A stretch of 64,000 bases of DNA from Rebecca billardiae RCC1528 (taxonomy: Eukaryota; Haptophyta), in NCBI GenBank assembly GCA_965240325.2, contig OZ251229.1, positions 2,542,001-2,606,000 on the forward strand, read 5' to 3'. This document shows positions 48,655-57,631 of this stretch, piece by piece; the first letter of the stretch is position 1, and each line of letters starts with the position of its first letter. The position numbers were made by a program, and so were the translations under genes. Under the pieces are notes generated by a model that saw only the letters and a list, made by a program, of their open reading frames with translations, made no database searches and was not told the origin of the DNA.

Positions 48655-50300
48655 ATGGCGGACCATGCGAAGGGCATCTGCTTCGACTGCTCGAAGAGCG
48701 AGGCGTACACGCCGCAGTCGGGCCTGAAGCACTGGCGGCGCAAGCTGCAGGGGACTGTGAAGATCTTCATCAACAAGGACCCGATCACGCTGGACCGGCT
48801 GCGCGAGGCGGCGTGCTACGTCTTCGTCGCGCCGCAGGAGTTCTTCTCCGCCGAGGAGTTCGACGCGATGCGCGCGTATCTCGCCGAGGGCGGCTCGCTC
48901 ATGTTCATGCTCTCGGCGGGCGGCGAGGCGCGGCTCGGCACCAACCTGAACTACTTCTTCGAGGAGTACGGCATCGCGGTGAACGCGGACACGGTGGTGC
49001 GCACCGTGTACTACAAGTACCTCCACCCGAAGGAGGTGTACATCTCGAACGGCGTGCTCAACCGCGGGATCAACGCGGCGGCGGGCAAGCGGCTGAAGGA
49101 GGCGACGGGCGGCGCGCTCACGCAGTCCATCTCCGAGCCCGGGCCGAACTCGAACCTGGCGTTCGTCTACCCGTACGGCGCGTCGATCACCGTGCAGAAG
49201 CCCGCGTACGCCGTGCTCTCCTCCGGCCACATCTCCTTCCCGCTCAACCGGCCGGTGTGCGCGCTGCACGAGGCGGCGAGCGGCGGGCGGCTGTGCGTGC
49301 TCGGCTCAGCGCACATCTTTGAGGACAGCTGGTTCGACAAGGACGAGAACGGCAAGCTGGCGGACGTGCTGGTGAAGTGGCTGCTCTCGCTCGACGGCGT
49401 CGACATGGACCCGCTCGACAAGGACGACATGGAGCTCACCGAGTTCCACCAGGTGCCCGACACGGAGTCGCTCGCCGAGCGTCCGCGCTGCTGCCTCGAG
49501 GACACCGAGGACGTGACGAAGGACTTCACCACGCTCTTCGACGAGAGCCTGTTCAAGTTCGACACGTCGCTGATCCCCGAGGCGGTGCAGCTGTACAAGG
49601 TGCGCGCGGGCGCGCGCGCGCGCCCCCCCGCGCGCCCGCCCGCGCCTGCTTGCACACGCGCGCGCGTGCGCCGCTTCGCGCGCGCCTCTCCTGACCAGCA
49701 CACGCGCACTGCCTGCCGGGCTGGCTGGCGGGATGGCGGGCTGTCGCGTCCTCGCGCGCAGCAATTCGAGGTGAAGCACGAGCCGCTCTCACTCATCCCG
49801 CCCGAGTTTGAGACGCCGCTGCCGCCGCTGCAGCCAGCGGTGCGCGCGCGCGCGCCGCTGCCGCTGCCGCCGCGTCGCGCCAACGCGCGTGCGCCAGCGC
49901 GCGCGTGAGCCGGCCGCGCTGACCGCCACGTCCGCACGCGCCGACGGCGCGCCCGGCGTCGCGCCGCCTCGCGCAGGTCTTCCCGCCGTCGATCAGGGAA
50001 CCGCCGCCGCCCGCGCTCGACCTCTTCGACCTCGATGACCACTTCGCCTCGGAGCGCGCGCGGCTGGCGCACCTGACGAACAAGTGCTCCGAGGATGACC
50101 TGGAGTACTACATCCGCGAGGCCGGCAGCGTGCTCGGCGTGACCCAAACGCTGCCTCCGGAGCACCGCAACGCGCGGCACGTGCTGCAGCACATCTTCTT
50201 CCAGATCGTCGAATGGAAGAAGCTCAACCAGGAGCCGGAGGCGATGGAGCGCTTCCGGAAGCTCAACGGCGTCGCGGTCTCCGGGAACGCCAAGAAGTGA
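48655..50300 (+). CDS. IFT52: intraflagellar transport protein IFT52, 3 exons
   Basis: Reconstructed as 48655-49599, 49762-49839 and 49977-50300, giving 448 residues (human IFT52 has 437). Introns of 162 and 137 bp both start GTGCGC and end GCAG, and both are phase 0. The N-terminal GIFT domain is well preserved: GICFDCSKSEAYTPQSGLKH, FSAEEFDAMRAYLAEGGSLM, LNYFFEEYGIAVNADTVVRT, YYKYLHPKEVYISNGVLNRG and LCVLGSAHIFEDSWFDKDEN. The middle binds IFT88/IFT70 in other species (YKQFEVKHEPLSLIPPEFET). The C-terminal exon (CSEDDLEYYIREAGSVLGVT, HRNARHVLQHIFFQIVEWKK) pairs with IFT46. IFT52 is a core IFT-B1 subunit required for cilium assembly, so the organism builds flagella. Confidence 0.97.
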
Positions 50301-50863
50301 TGCAGTCTGCCGCGGCCTCGCCGACCGCCCCGATGCCAGCGCCCGCGCGCCGCCGGCGACCATCGGAGCGACCGTTCGGACTGCTGTCGCCATCGGCGAT
50401 CGCTGCGCTCGAGCTAGGAGTCCCGGTGGTGCACGGCCGACGACGACAACGGCTTGCGCAAGCTCGGTGATTGTCTGTGGCCATGGCCCATGATGGACTT
50501 GAGTCTAATAACACTAGTAACAGTTTACTCTACAAGATAAGACGCACACGGCACACAGCTTAGGGAGGCGAGTACCCCCATAAAGTAGTACGTACCATAA
50601 ATGGCGGGCCGTTAATATACTGCTGTTTAAACAGATCGATGTCGTAGTCGTAACTCGTCGGCTCATTACTCATAATCAAAGTTGCTGGCAACGCTCGTGA
50701 TCTCCGTAGTAATCTGATTATTACTTTTCGTCGGATCCACTCTATTTCGCTTTCGCGATCCACAGGGCGGCTCACTCTGCGGCGCTCACGAACCGCGTCG
50801 TCGCCTGGCAGGGCATCTTCCAATAGCCCCTCGCGCCGGGCGCGTCAGCATCGCCAGGGCGGC
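50301..50863. other. intergenic with R1 copy F
   Basis: No gene seen. R1 copy F lies at 50520-50575 (minus orientation, diverged, with an extra CGGCACA), and AT-rich unique sequence continues to the bestrophin-like gene. Confidence 0.5.
50520..50575 (-). repeat. R1 repeat, copy F
   Basis: A minus-oriented diverged copy: ACAGTTTACTCTACAAGATA, then AGACGCACACGGCACACAGC and GGCGAGTA. Confidence 0.75.
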
Positions 50864-52450
50864 ATGATCGAGTACGCGAAGTATGGCTACGGCATCTACT
50901 GGGCGTCCTGGACCGGCTCCGTGCTCTACTCCACCGCGCCCAAGGCCATGTTGGCCGGCGTGTTTGCCGTTCTGTTCAAGCAGATGCTGCACGTGGACAC
51001 GGAGCACTACATCGTGCACCCGGCCGCGTACTTCAACAGCTACTCGATCATCCTTGGCTTCCTCATCGGTGTGCGCAGGCCCAGCTCCCGCGCGCCCACG
51101 CCACACGTCACCTGTCACCTGCGTGCGCCGCGCGCCGACGCTCACCGCGCGCCCGCCCCTCTCCTGCTGCCGCGCGCGCCGCCAGTCTTCCGCACCAACA
51201 TGGCGCACTCGCGCTTCTGGGAGGGCCGGACGCAGGTGGCGCAGTTCCACTCCAAGCTGGGCGACGTGATCACCATGTCCGCCACCTTTGTGCTCAGCGA
51301 GGAGCTCGAGGCGCGCCAGTGGAAGTCGGACATGGCACAACTATGCATGCTGTACGAGATGCTAGCGATGGCGCACCTGCGCGGCGTGGTCGACTTCTCG
51401 TCGCCGATGCTGCTGGGGATCTGCACGCCGCGCCAGCTGCAGATGCTGCGCGACACCTTCGAGCCGCACGCGATGTGCAACCTGTGGATCTTCCAGATGC
51501 TCGTGCAGCGGCAGCGCAAGCACGGACCGGGCGGCATCGACGTGTCGCCGCCGGTGATGGCGCGCGTGATCCACGTGCTGTCCGAGGCGTCGCTCGCGCT
51601 GGCGAACGCGAAGAAGGTGACGGACACGCCGTTCCCGTTCCCGTACGCCCAGCTGCTCACCTTCTTCCTCGGCGTCTTCCTCGTCACCTGCCCGCTCGTG
51701 ATCGGCACATTCATCCAGTCGGTGATCATGACGATGATCGTGTCCATGCTCTCGGTCTGGGCGTTCTACGCGATCAACCGCGTCGCGATCGAGATCGAGG
51801 ACCCGTTCGGCACGGACTCGAACGACCTGCCGCTCGCGCGGTACGTGCACGAGTTCCAGTCGCGCATCTTCACCCTCGGCATCCCGCTCGTCACGCTTGA
51901 GGCCGACGACGAGCCAGAGCAGCAGGTGAAGGTGACGCGCTCGTTCAGCGGCGTGCGGGCGCCAGGGACTCGGCGGCTGAGCAGCCCGCCCGTGGCGCGC
52001 GGGGTGAGGCGACTGGTGACGGTCAAGTACGAGGCGCGCGACCTGCAGCTCTCGGGGCCGCCGGAGGCGGCCGCCGGGCACCTGCCTACGGTGCACGGCT
52101 CCCAGCTCGCCGTCAACGAGGGTATGGCCCCGGCGCAGCCGCCCGCGGGGCAGACGCCCCGAGCAGCCGACCACACGCGCACGCGCTTCATGCCGCCGCG
52201 GTTGGACGCGGCCGGTCTGAAGGCCAGCCTGGCCTCGGCGCACGGCAACTTCTCGTTCGCGCTGGCGAAGAAGTACACGCCGTCGAGCCGACTGCCCGCG
52301 TTCGAGCGCACCGCGACGGAGCGCGCGCTGCCCGTCACCCACAGCCACAGCGCGGCTGCCATGTCGAGCCACAAATCGTCCGGGCGCAGCGCCGCTGGCA
52401 GCAGCGGCGGCAAGCTCATTCAGTCGCGCGGCGTCGCTGTGCTCACCTGA
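50864..52450 (+). CDS. bestrophin-family anion channel-like protein, 2 exons
   Basis: Reconstructed as 50864-51068 and 51186-52450, giving 489 residues. The 117-bp intron starts GTGTGC and ends CCAG, in phase 1, and restores the family motif as FLIVFRTNMAHSRFWEGRTQ; without splicing this motif is broken by an Arg/Pro-rich insert. Hydrophobic segments include SVLYSTAPKAMLAGVFAVLF near the N-terminus and YAQLLTFFLGVFLVTCPLVI plus SVIMTMIVSMLSVWAFYAIN in the middle. After them comes the acidic Ca-clasp-like stretch EIEDPFGTDSNDLPLARYVH, typical of bestrophins and plastid VCCN channels. The C-terminal 170 residues are disordered, with repeated basic and Ser-rich blocks. Expected to conduct chloride or bicarbonate in a membrane; the compartment cannot be told. 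Confidence 0.88.
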   Translation: MIEYAKYGYGIYWASWTGSVLYSTAPKAMLAGVFAVLFKQMLHVDTEHYIVHPAAYFNSYSIILGFLIGVRRPSSRAPTPHVTCHLRAPRADAHRAPAPLLLPRAPPVFRTNMAHSRFWEGRTQVAQFHSKLGDVITMSATFVLSEELEARQWKSDMAQLCMLYEMLAMAHLRGVVDFSSPMLLGICTPRQLQMLRDTFEPHAMCNLWIFQMLVQRQRKHGPGGIDVSPPVMARVIHVLSEASLALANAKKVTDTPFPFPYAQLLTFFLGVFLVTCPLVIGTFIQSVIMTMIVSMLSVWAFYAINRVAIEIEDPFGTDSNDLPLARYVHEFQSRIFTLGIPLVTLEADDEPEQQVKVTRSFSGVRAPGTRRLSSPPVARGVRRLVTVKYEARDLQLSGPPEAAAGHLPTVHGSQLAVNEGMAPAQPPAGQTPRAADHTRTRFMPPRLDAAGLKASLASAHGNFSFALAKKYTPSSRLPAFERTATERALPVTHSHSAAAMSSHKSSGRSAAGSSGGKLIQSRGVAVLT

Positions 52451-52809
52451 CTGCTCCGCTCGTCCCGACGACGTTGTGTGCGCGGACGTGCCGCGTGCCC
52501 GGGCAGGCGCCGACTGTTGCCGCCATCCGACACGCGGCGGACGCGAGCCCGCGGCCCACAGCCCGTGCGGCAAGACCGCCACCCTTTAGCTGGGGAGGTC
52601 CGAGATCAGAACTCCTTGACAGTAGTCAGTACCGTACTCAGTCTTAGAAGTATCCACACTGTACAGTCTTTAGTGAGGTGACCGTCGGCCTGGCCGCAGT
52701 TACCATAATGAGCGCGTCGGACCAGGCGCTTACAGTTTACTAAGAATAAGAGACGCACACAGCTCAGGCAGGCGAGATTACAGTTTACCAAGTTATTTAT
52801 TCGAGCAGC
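52451..52809. other. intergenic with R1 copy G
   Basis: Short 3' and 5' flanks with R1 copy G at 52732-52777, about 30 bases before the GT31 start codon. No gene seen. Confidence 0.5.
52732..52777 (-). repeat. R1 repeat, copy G
   Basis: A well conserved minus-oriented copy: ACAGTTTACTAAGAATAAGA then GACGCACACAGCTCAGGCAG, GCGAGA. A second partial ACAGTTTAC follows at about 52780. Confidence 0.9.
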
Positions 52810-54108
52810 ATGGCGGCTCAAAAGACGGGCCGGCAAGCGGCTCGCCTGGCTGTGCTCCTGTGTGAGCTCGCCGGCTGTGGCCTTGGCCTGAAAGGGGTCG
52901 GTCCCTTCGTCGAGCCACGGCCGTTCACCCTCCGCCCCTCGCACGAATGCTGGCAGCCCTCCGTGCCAGCGCCGCCATCGTACGACGTAGTCGTCAACAT
53001 TGCCGTCGGCCAGAACCAGAAGCGCGTGGCGGCACAGCGCGACACGTGGGCCAAGCAGCCCGCTGCGGGCACGCGCTGCTCAATACTCATGCTCTTTGTG
53101 TACGCGGCCCCCGCGGCCGAGTGCTCACACACGCAGAACGGCGATGAGGTGCGTCGCGCCGTGCCTGCCTGCTCAGCTCGGTGGCGCAGCGCCCCCACCC
53201 GCGTGAGATAGCGCGTCGCCGCGCGCCCACACCTCGTGGCTCAGGTCGTGCTGCACTTGAACACGTCTGACGAGTACGAGCGCCTACCGGCCAAGGTTAT
53301 CGGCAGCTTCCAATGGATGTCACGCCACGTCGCGTACAAGTACGTCTTCAAGACGGACGACGACGCGTGGGTGTGCATGCATGAGCTGCTGCGCACGATT
53401 GCGCCGATGCCGCGAGCGCGGCTGTACTGGGGCAAGATGAACGTCCGGCACGCGCTCATCGACGCGACGACGCACAGGGGGTTCGTGCACACGAGCTTCT
53501 CCCGCTACTTTGGCGGCGCCACCCACTACAGGACGTACGCCTTTGGCGCGGCGTACGTGCTCTCCGCGGACGTCGTCGAGGCGATCGCGGACGACGACGG
53601 CGTCGACGCCGCGGCGCACGTGCAGATCGAGGACGTGCTCGTGGGGGAGCTGATCTACCGCCGGCTGCTCGGCCGCGTGTTCGTGAGGAACGCGCGCAAC
53701 CATTCCATCTCGCTCGGGTACAGCCGACAGCGCCGTTCGGCTGACAGCCCGAAGCTGAAGAACAAGGCCTCTGTCAAGTACCTGCTGCACATCTGCGCAC
53801 CGGCGCGCGTGGGCGGGAAGGGGTCGATCGTGGTGCACCGCATCTGGCCGCGGCAGGTGCGCCTGTGCGCGGAGCAGGCGCGTGGCCACTGCCCCTGCGA
53901 CAACAGCAGGCGTGGGCTGTGCTCTGGGCTCGCGCCCGCCACCCCCGAGGACGGCGCGGCTACAGCTGTGGTGCCAGCGAAGCCGCCTGCTGCGGTCGCG
54001 TCGTCAGCATCATCAGGCTCGGCCTCAGCGATAGGCGGCGCCACGCCACCCGCAGGCGATGATCCGCCTGCTGCTGCCACTGGGTCCTATTTTTATTTTG
54101 CATTGTGA
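52810..54108 (+). CDS. GT31-family beta-1,3-glycosyltransferase, 2 exons
   Basis: Reconstructed as 52810-53148 and 53245-54108, giving 400 residues. The 96-bp intron starts GTGCGT, ends TCAG and is phase 0. The N-terminus has a hydrophobic segment (ARLAVLLCELAGCGLGL) fitting a Golgi signal anchor. GT31 motifs are in order: VVVNIAVGQNQKRVAAQRDT (binding loop with RxxxRxTW variant), YKYVFKTDDDAWVCMHELL (DxD motif), FGAAYVLSADVVEAI, and EDVLVGELIYRRLLG (catalytic Glu-Asp-Val). Expected to transfer Gal or GlcNAc from the UDP sugar in the Golgi lumen. The C-terminus is Ala/Pro-rich and ends GSYFYFAL. The acceptor is unknown. Confidence 0.9.
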
Positions 54109-54297
54109 TGATCGATGACGATGACGGATGCTGCGCTGATGACTTCATCCAGGATAAGCAGACCGTTGAACCGTCACACGCTGCGACGTCGTGCGTGTAC
54201 TAGTCTAACTACTACGAGTACGAGCTACGGACTTACGCCGTAAGTTACGGAGTACGCCGAGTCCGGAGTCGGGAGTGACGATGCGGCCAGCCCGCGC

Positions 54298-57156
54298 CTA
54301 CGAGCCCAGGTCGCACGCGCTGGTCGCCGGCGGCAGCCGTAGCGTGCGCCGGCGGAGCGCATCCATCAGCGTGTCGAACGCGTCCGGCTCACCGTCCTCG
54401 AGCCGCTCGCCCCCGATGCACGGGCCGTACAGCCGCGTCCACAGCAGCCGGCGCCACGCGCAGCGCAGCTCGCGCTGCATGGCGTCGCGCGCCGCGCGGT
54501 CGAGCCTGGCCACCGCGGCGCCGAGCTCGTCGACGCGCTCGTGCGGCACGTGCAGCGAGAACCGCGGCCAGGGCAGCGACTCCTCCATGAGCTGCGCGCT
54601 GCCCGCCGCCTTGGTGATCAGCGGGATGCAGCCGGCGAACACGGCGGGCAGCATGCGCTGGCCGTAGTTGCCCGTCTTGCCCATCGGCACCATGCAGAAT
54701 CGCGCCGATCGGAGCTCGGCGTACAGGTCGACCTGCTCGTGGTAGCCGTCGGCCGGGTCGACGACGAACGGGTGGCGCTCCGTCTGCAGCAGCCGGTACC
54801 CGCTCTCGTTGCGCCACCGCCGCCACGGCTCGAACCGGCTCGGCTGCACGTCCTTGCGAGTGTGGATGGCGCCGGCGAAGAAGACAAGCGTGCGCCGCCG
54901 CGACTCGAAGTCCGGCTCGGCCGGCGCGCGCGGCGACCACGGGGAGAGGCCGTCGGCGAGGCGCTCGCACTCCTGCGGCGTGGGGTAGTCGTTCACCCGG
55001 CGGAACGCCGGCACCATCACATCCTTCGCGCGCTGGAAGCACAGGTGGCATGGCGGGAACTCGCGCTTGAAGATCGTGTCGGCCGCGCCTTCGAGCTCGA
55101 GCGCGCCAATCATCCGGTCCGGGGAGTCCGGGGCGAGCTGGCGCCACCACGTGCTGTTGGGGCGGAGGTACGCGGGCGAGAGGTGCGCGGCGCGGCCGAA
55201 CCACACCGCCTGCCACGACTCGGCCCAGCCGTGCTCCGACGCGGCGAGCAGCAGGTGCGACGCCTTGCCGGCCGCGGCCACCGCGGACCGGTTCCAAAAC
55301 GGCGCCGCGCCGCGCATCCAGCTCAGCGCGTGTACAACCATGGAGCCCGGGAGCGGGCAGCCGTACACCCAGAAGTAGTCGGCGGTCTCGGGGAGCGCGG
55401 TCGAGTGCGCCGAGCGCAGCAGCGCGTCGCCCACCAGCTCCGGCAGGATCCACGGCACGCACGTGCGCCGCGTCACCGGCGGCGCGTTGTACACGAAGAT
55501 GCGCGGGCGCAGCGCGCGCGGCGCGCCCGCCGCGCCGCCGCGCGCGAGCGCCGCGCGCTCAGCGGCGACGCCCTCGCGCGAGTGCGCGCAGTCCATGCCC
55601 CAGCGGCCGGGCGGGCAGGCGCAGAAGCCGTACTCGCACCGCCCGACGCCGCTGCACCGGTTGGGGCACGCGGGCAGCTCGGACGCCGGCATCCCGCCGT
55701 GCTCGTCCCACCGCCAGCGCCGCCACCGGTCCGCTCCAAAACGACCCGCCCCCAACGCAGCTTCCTCGGCGGCGGCCGAGCCGCGCGGCGCGGGCTCTCG
55801 CGCGCACTCGCGCGCGACGCGCAGCGCGGGGTAGCGCACGCGCCTGGCCACGTGGTTGTCGTGCTGCAGGCCGATCCGCGCGTAGCACACGCACGTGCGC
55901 TCGCCCGAGTCGCCCGCCTTGAGCCGCGCGGCCGCCTGTGCGCCATCCTCGTCCGCTGCGCGGCCGGGCGCGCCTCCCGCCGTTGGGGCCACCGGCCCCG
56001 CTTGGGATGGGCGCGCGCGCGGCACGCACCAGCCGGCGCCGTGGCAGCCGCTCGCGCACTCCTCCGCGCGAACCGGCTCCCACGGCGCGCCCCAGCCCGA
56101 TGGCGGCTCCGGCAGCTCGGCGACCAGCGCGTCTGCGCCGGAGCCGGCGGCCGCGTCGGCCGGGCGCGCGGCCGCGCCGCCGCTCAGCCGCGCGACGCGG
56201 CTGGCATCCGCGTGCAGCTCGGAAGCCCAGCTGGCGAAGACGACGTCGTGGGGCAGCTGCCTGGGCAGCTGGTCAACGTCGGTGATCACCGGCGCGCTCG
56301 CGTTCCACCGCGACGGGTGCCACACCGCCGACTCGCGCAGCGGCGGGAGCAGCATATACGGATTATTCGCCAATTTAAAATCCCACGAGAACACGCCCGC
56401 GGCCGCCCAGCGCGCGCCGCGCGCGCCGTCGCGCGCCACGTCGGCGACGTTGGCGTGGCGTGGCGTGGCGATGCACGGCACGCGCACGAGGTAGAGCATG
56501 TCCGTCGACTGCCCCCACCACGTGTCGAACGCGCCCGAGTGCACGCCGGCCAGCGTGGCGAGCGCCTGCGCCACGCACGCGCACGGCAGCGCGCCGAGCC
56601 AGCGCGTCGGCGGCTCGCGGCCGGACTTGAGGTTGGGCACGTCGCGCCAGAAGGCGGCGGTGGACATGACCGAGAGGTTGATGGTGTGCCCATCGCCCGC
56701 CTCGCACGCCGGCATCGTCGCCACGCCGCAGTCGGCGCCGGCGCGCGTCATCGGGCATGCGCACTCGCCACTCACCTCGTCGCACGTGCCGACGCCCGAG
56801 CAGCCGCCGGGGCACGTGCGGAAGCCGCTTCCGCGCGGAGGGCCGGGGTCGGTGGCGGGAGCGGGAACCGACGCGGTCTGCGCGGCCAGCGGCGGCTGCG
56901 CGACGGGCTCGGCCGAAGGCTGCCGCGGCTGGGGCTCATCTGGCGGCCGCGCGCGCGCGCCGCGCTCGGCGGCCCCAAGTGCCTTCGCGGCTGGCTGCGC
57001 CGGCGCGGCGGGCACGCGCTCGGCGGGAAGCAGGCTTCGGCTGGAGAGCAGAATGATGCCGACGGCGCCGACGATCACGCATCCGACGCGCGTGCGCGTG
57101 GAGAAACCCCGCCCTTGGCGATGCGGCGCGGCGCGGACACCGGGCGCGGTCGCCAT
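54298..57156 (-). CDS. exostosin-family (GT47) glycosyltransferase with EGF-like modules
   Basis: The ATG at 57156 (MATAPGVRAAPHRQGRGFST) is chosen because it places a type II anchor at residues 22-45 (RVGCVIVGAVGIILLSS); the product is 952 residues. EGF-like Cys clusters occur at CPGGCSGVGTCDEVSGECAC and CPNRCSGVGRCEYGFCACPP, with a third partial one (CASGCHGAGWCVP). The C-terminal 350 residues form the exostosin domain: LRPRIFVYNAPPV, DYFWVYGCPLPGS, LVFFAGAIHTRKDVQPSRFE, LYAELRSARFCMVPMGKTGN, VFAGCIPLITKAAGSAQLME and EESLPWPRFSLHVPHERVDE. Members transfer sugars to glycans or glycoproteins in the Golgi. It converges on the GT31 gene and diverges from the acyltransferase gene. A TTTGGCGC site, matching the E2F consensus, lies about 20 bp upstream of the ATG. 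Confidence 0.92.
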   Translation of the reverse strand: MATAPGVRAAPHRQGRGFSTRTRVGCVIVGAVGIILLSSRSLLPAERVPAAPAQPAAKALGAAERGARARPPDEPQPRQPSAEPVAQPPLAAQTASVPAPATDPGPPRGSGFRTCPGGCSGVGTCDEVSGECACPMTRAGADCGVATMPACEAGDGHTINLSVMSTAAFWRDVPNLKSGREPPTRWLGALPCACVAQALATLAGVHSGAFDTWWGQSTDMLYLVRVPCIATPRHANVADVARDGARGARWAAAGVFSWDFKLANNPYMLLPPLRESAVWHPSRWNASAPVITDVDQLPRQLPHDVVFASWASELHADASRVARLSGGAAARPADAAAGSGADALVAELPEPPSGWGAPWEPVRAEECASGCHGAGWCVPRARPSQAGPVAPTAGGAPGRAADEDGAQAAARLKAGDSGERTCVCYARIGLQHDNHVARRVRYPALRVARECAREPAPRGSAAAEEAALGAGRFGADRWRRWRWDEHGGMPASELPACPNRCSGVGRCEYGFCACPPGRWGMDCAHSREGVAAERAALARGGAAGAPRALRPRIFVYNAPPVTRRTCVPWILPELVGDALLRSAHSTALPETADYFWVYGCPLPGSMVVHALSWMRGAAPFWNRSAVAAAGKASHLLLAASEHGWAESWQAVWFGRAAHLSPAYLRPNSTWWRQLAPDSPDRMIGALELEGAADTIFKREFPPCHLCFQRAKDVMVPAFRRVNDYPTPQECERLADGLSPWSPRAPAEPDFESRRRTLVFFAGAIHTRKDVQPSRFEPWRRWRNESGYRLLQTERHPFVVDPADGYHEQVDLYAELRSARFCMVPMGKTGNYGQRMLPAVFAGCIPLITKAAGSAQLMEESLPWPRFSLHVPHERVDELGAAVARLDRAARDAMQRELRCAWRRLLWTRLYGPCIGGERLEDGEPDAFDTLMDALRRRTLRLPPATSACDLGS

Positions 57157-57631
57157 GACCGACGGACGAAAATGTTTGGCGCATTTCACAATGATTTTCC
57201 ATTCCCCATTTTTTCTTGCGCGAGATCGCAATCTCGAGATTCCAGGACGAACAGAACGGTGTGCAGAGCATTTTTTATCCGCCCACGGATTTTCTTGATG
57301 GCTTGGAGTCTTGGACGCGCCAATGAGGGGCTTGCGCACGATGACATCACTTAGAAGGGATGCCCGCTCAATAGCAGGCCACCGTGTATGGCAAACCGTC
57401 ATTCGCCAAAATGAATACGGATTTTGAACCGCCTTGAACGTATTCGACGAACCCGAGTCCCGCGCGCACGGGCGGGGGCTTGGGACGAGCCCGGAAGTTT
57501 CAATCGGCCGCGGAGCCGAGGAGCCGCGGCTTTTCGAGCTGATTCTTCGTCGGCCGCATCGCTCCGCAAAGCCGGCAGGTGGGCGAGTTCAACTCCTGGG
57601 CCTCGTACCTGCACGAAAGCAGCGCAGCGCG
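57157..57631. promoter_or_regulatory. divergent upstream region, GT47 / acyltransferase
   Basis: 475 bp that are distinctly less GC-rich than the flanking genes, especially near 57170-57300 (TTCCATTCCCCATTTTTTCT). TTTGGCGC at about 57174-57181 resembles an E2F site. No other element is named. Confidence 0.4.

Noticed and set aside
54541-57354. 937-codon plus-strand frame opposite the GT47 gene
   Set aside because: Antisense shadow; the minus strand carries clear EGF and exostosin motifs.
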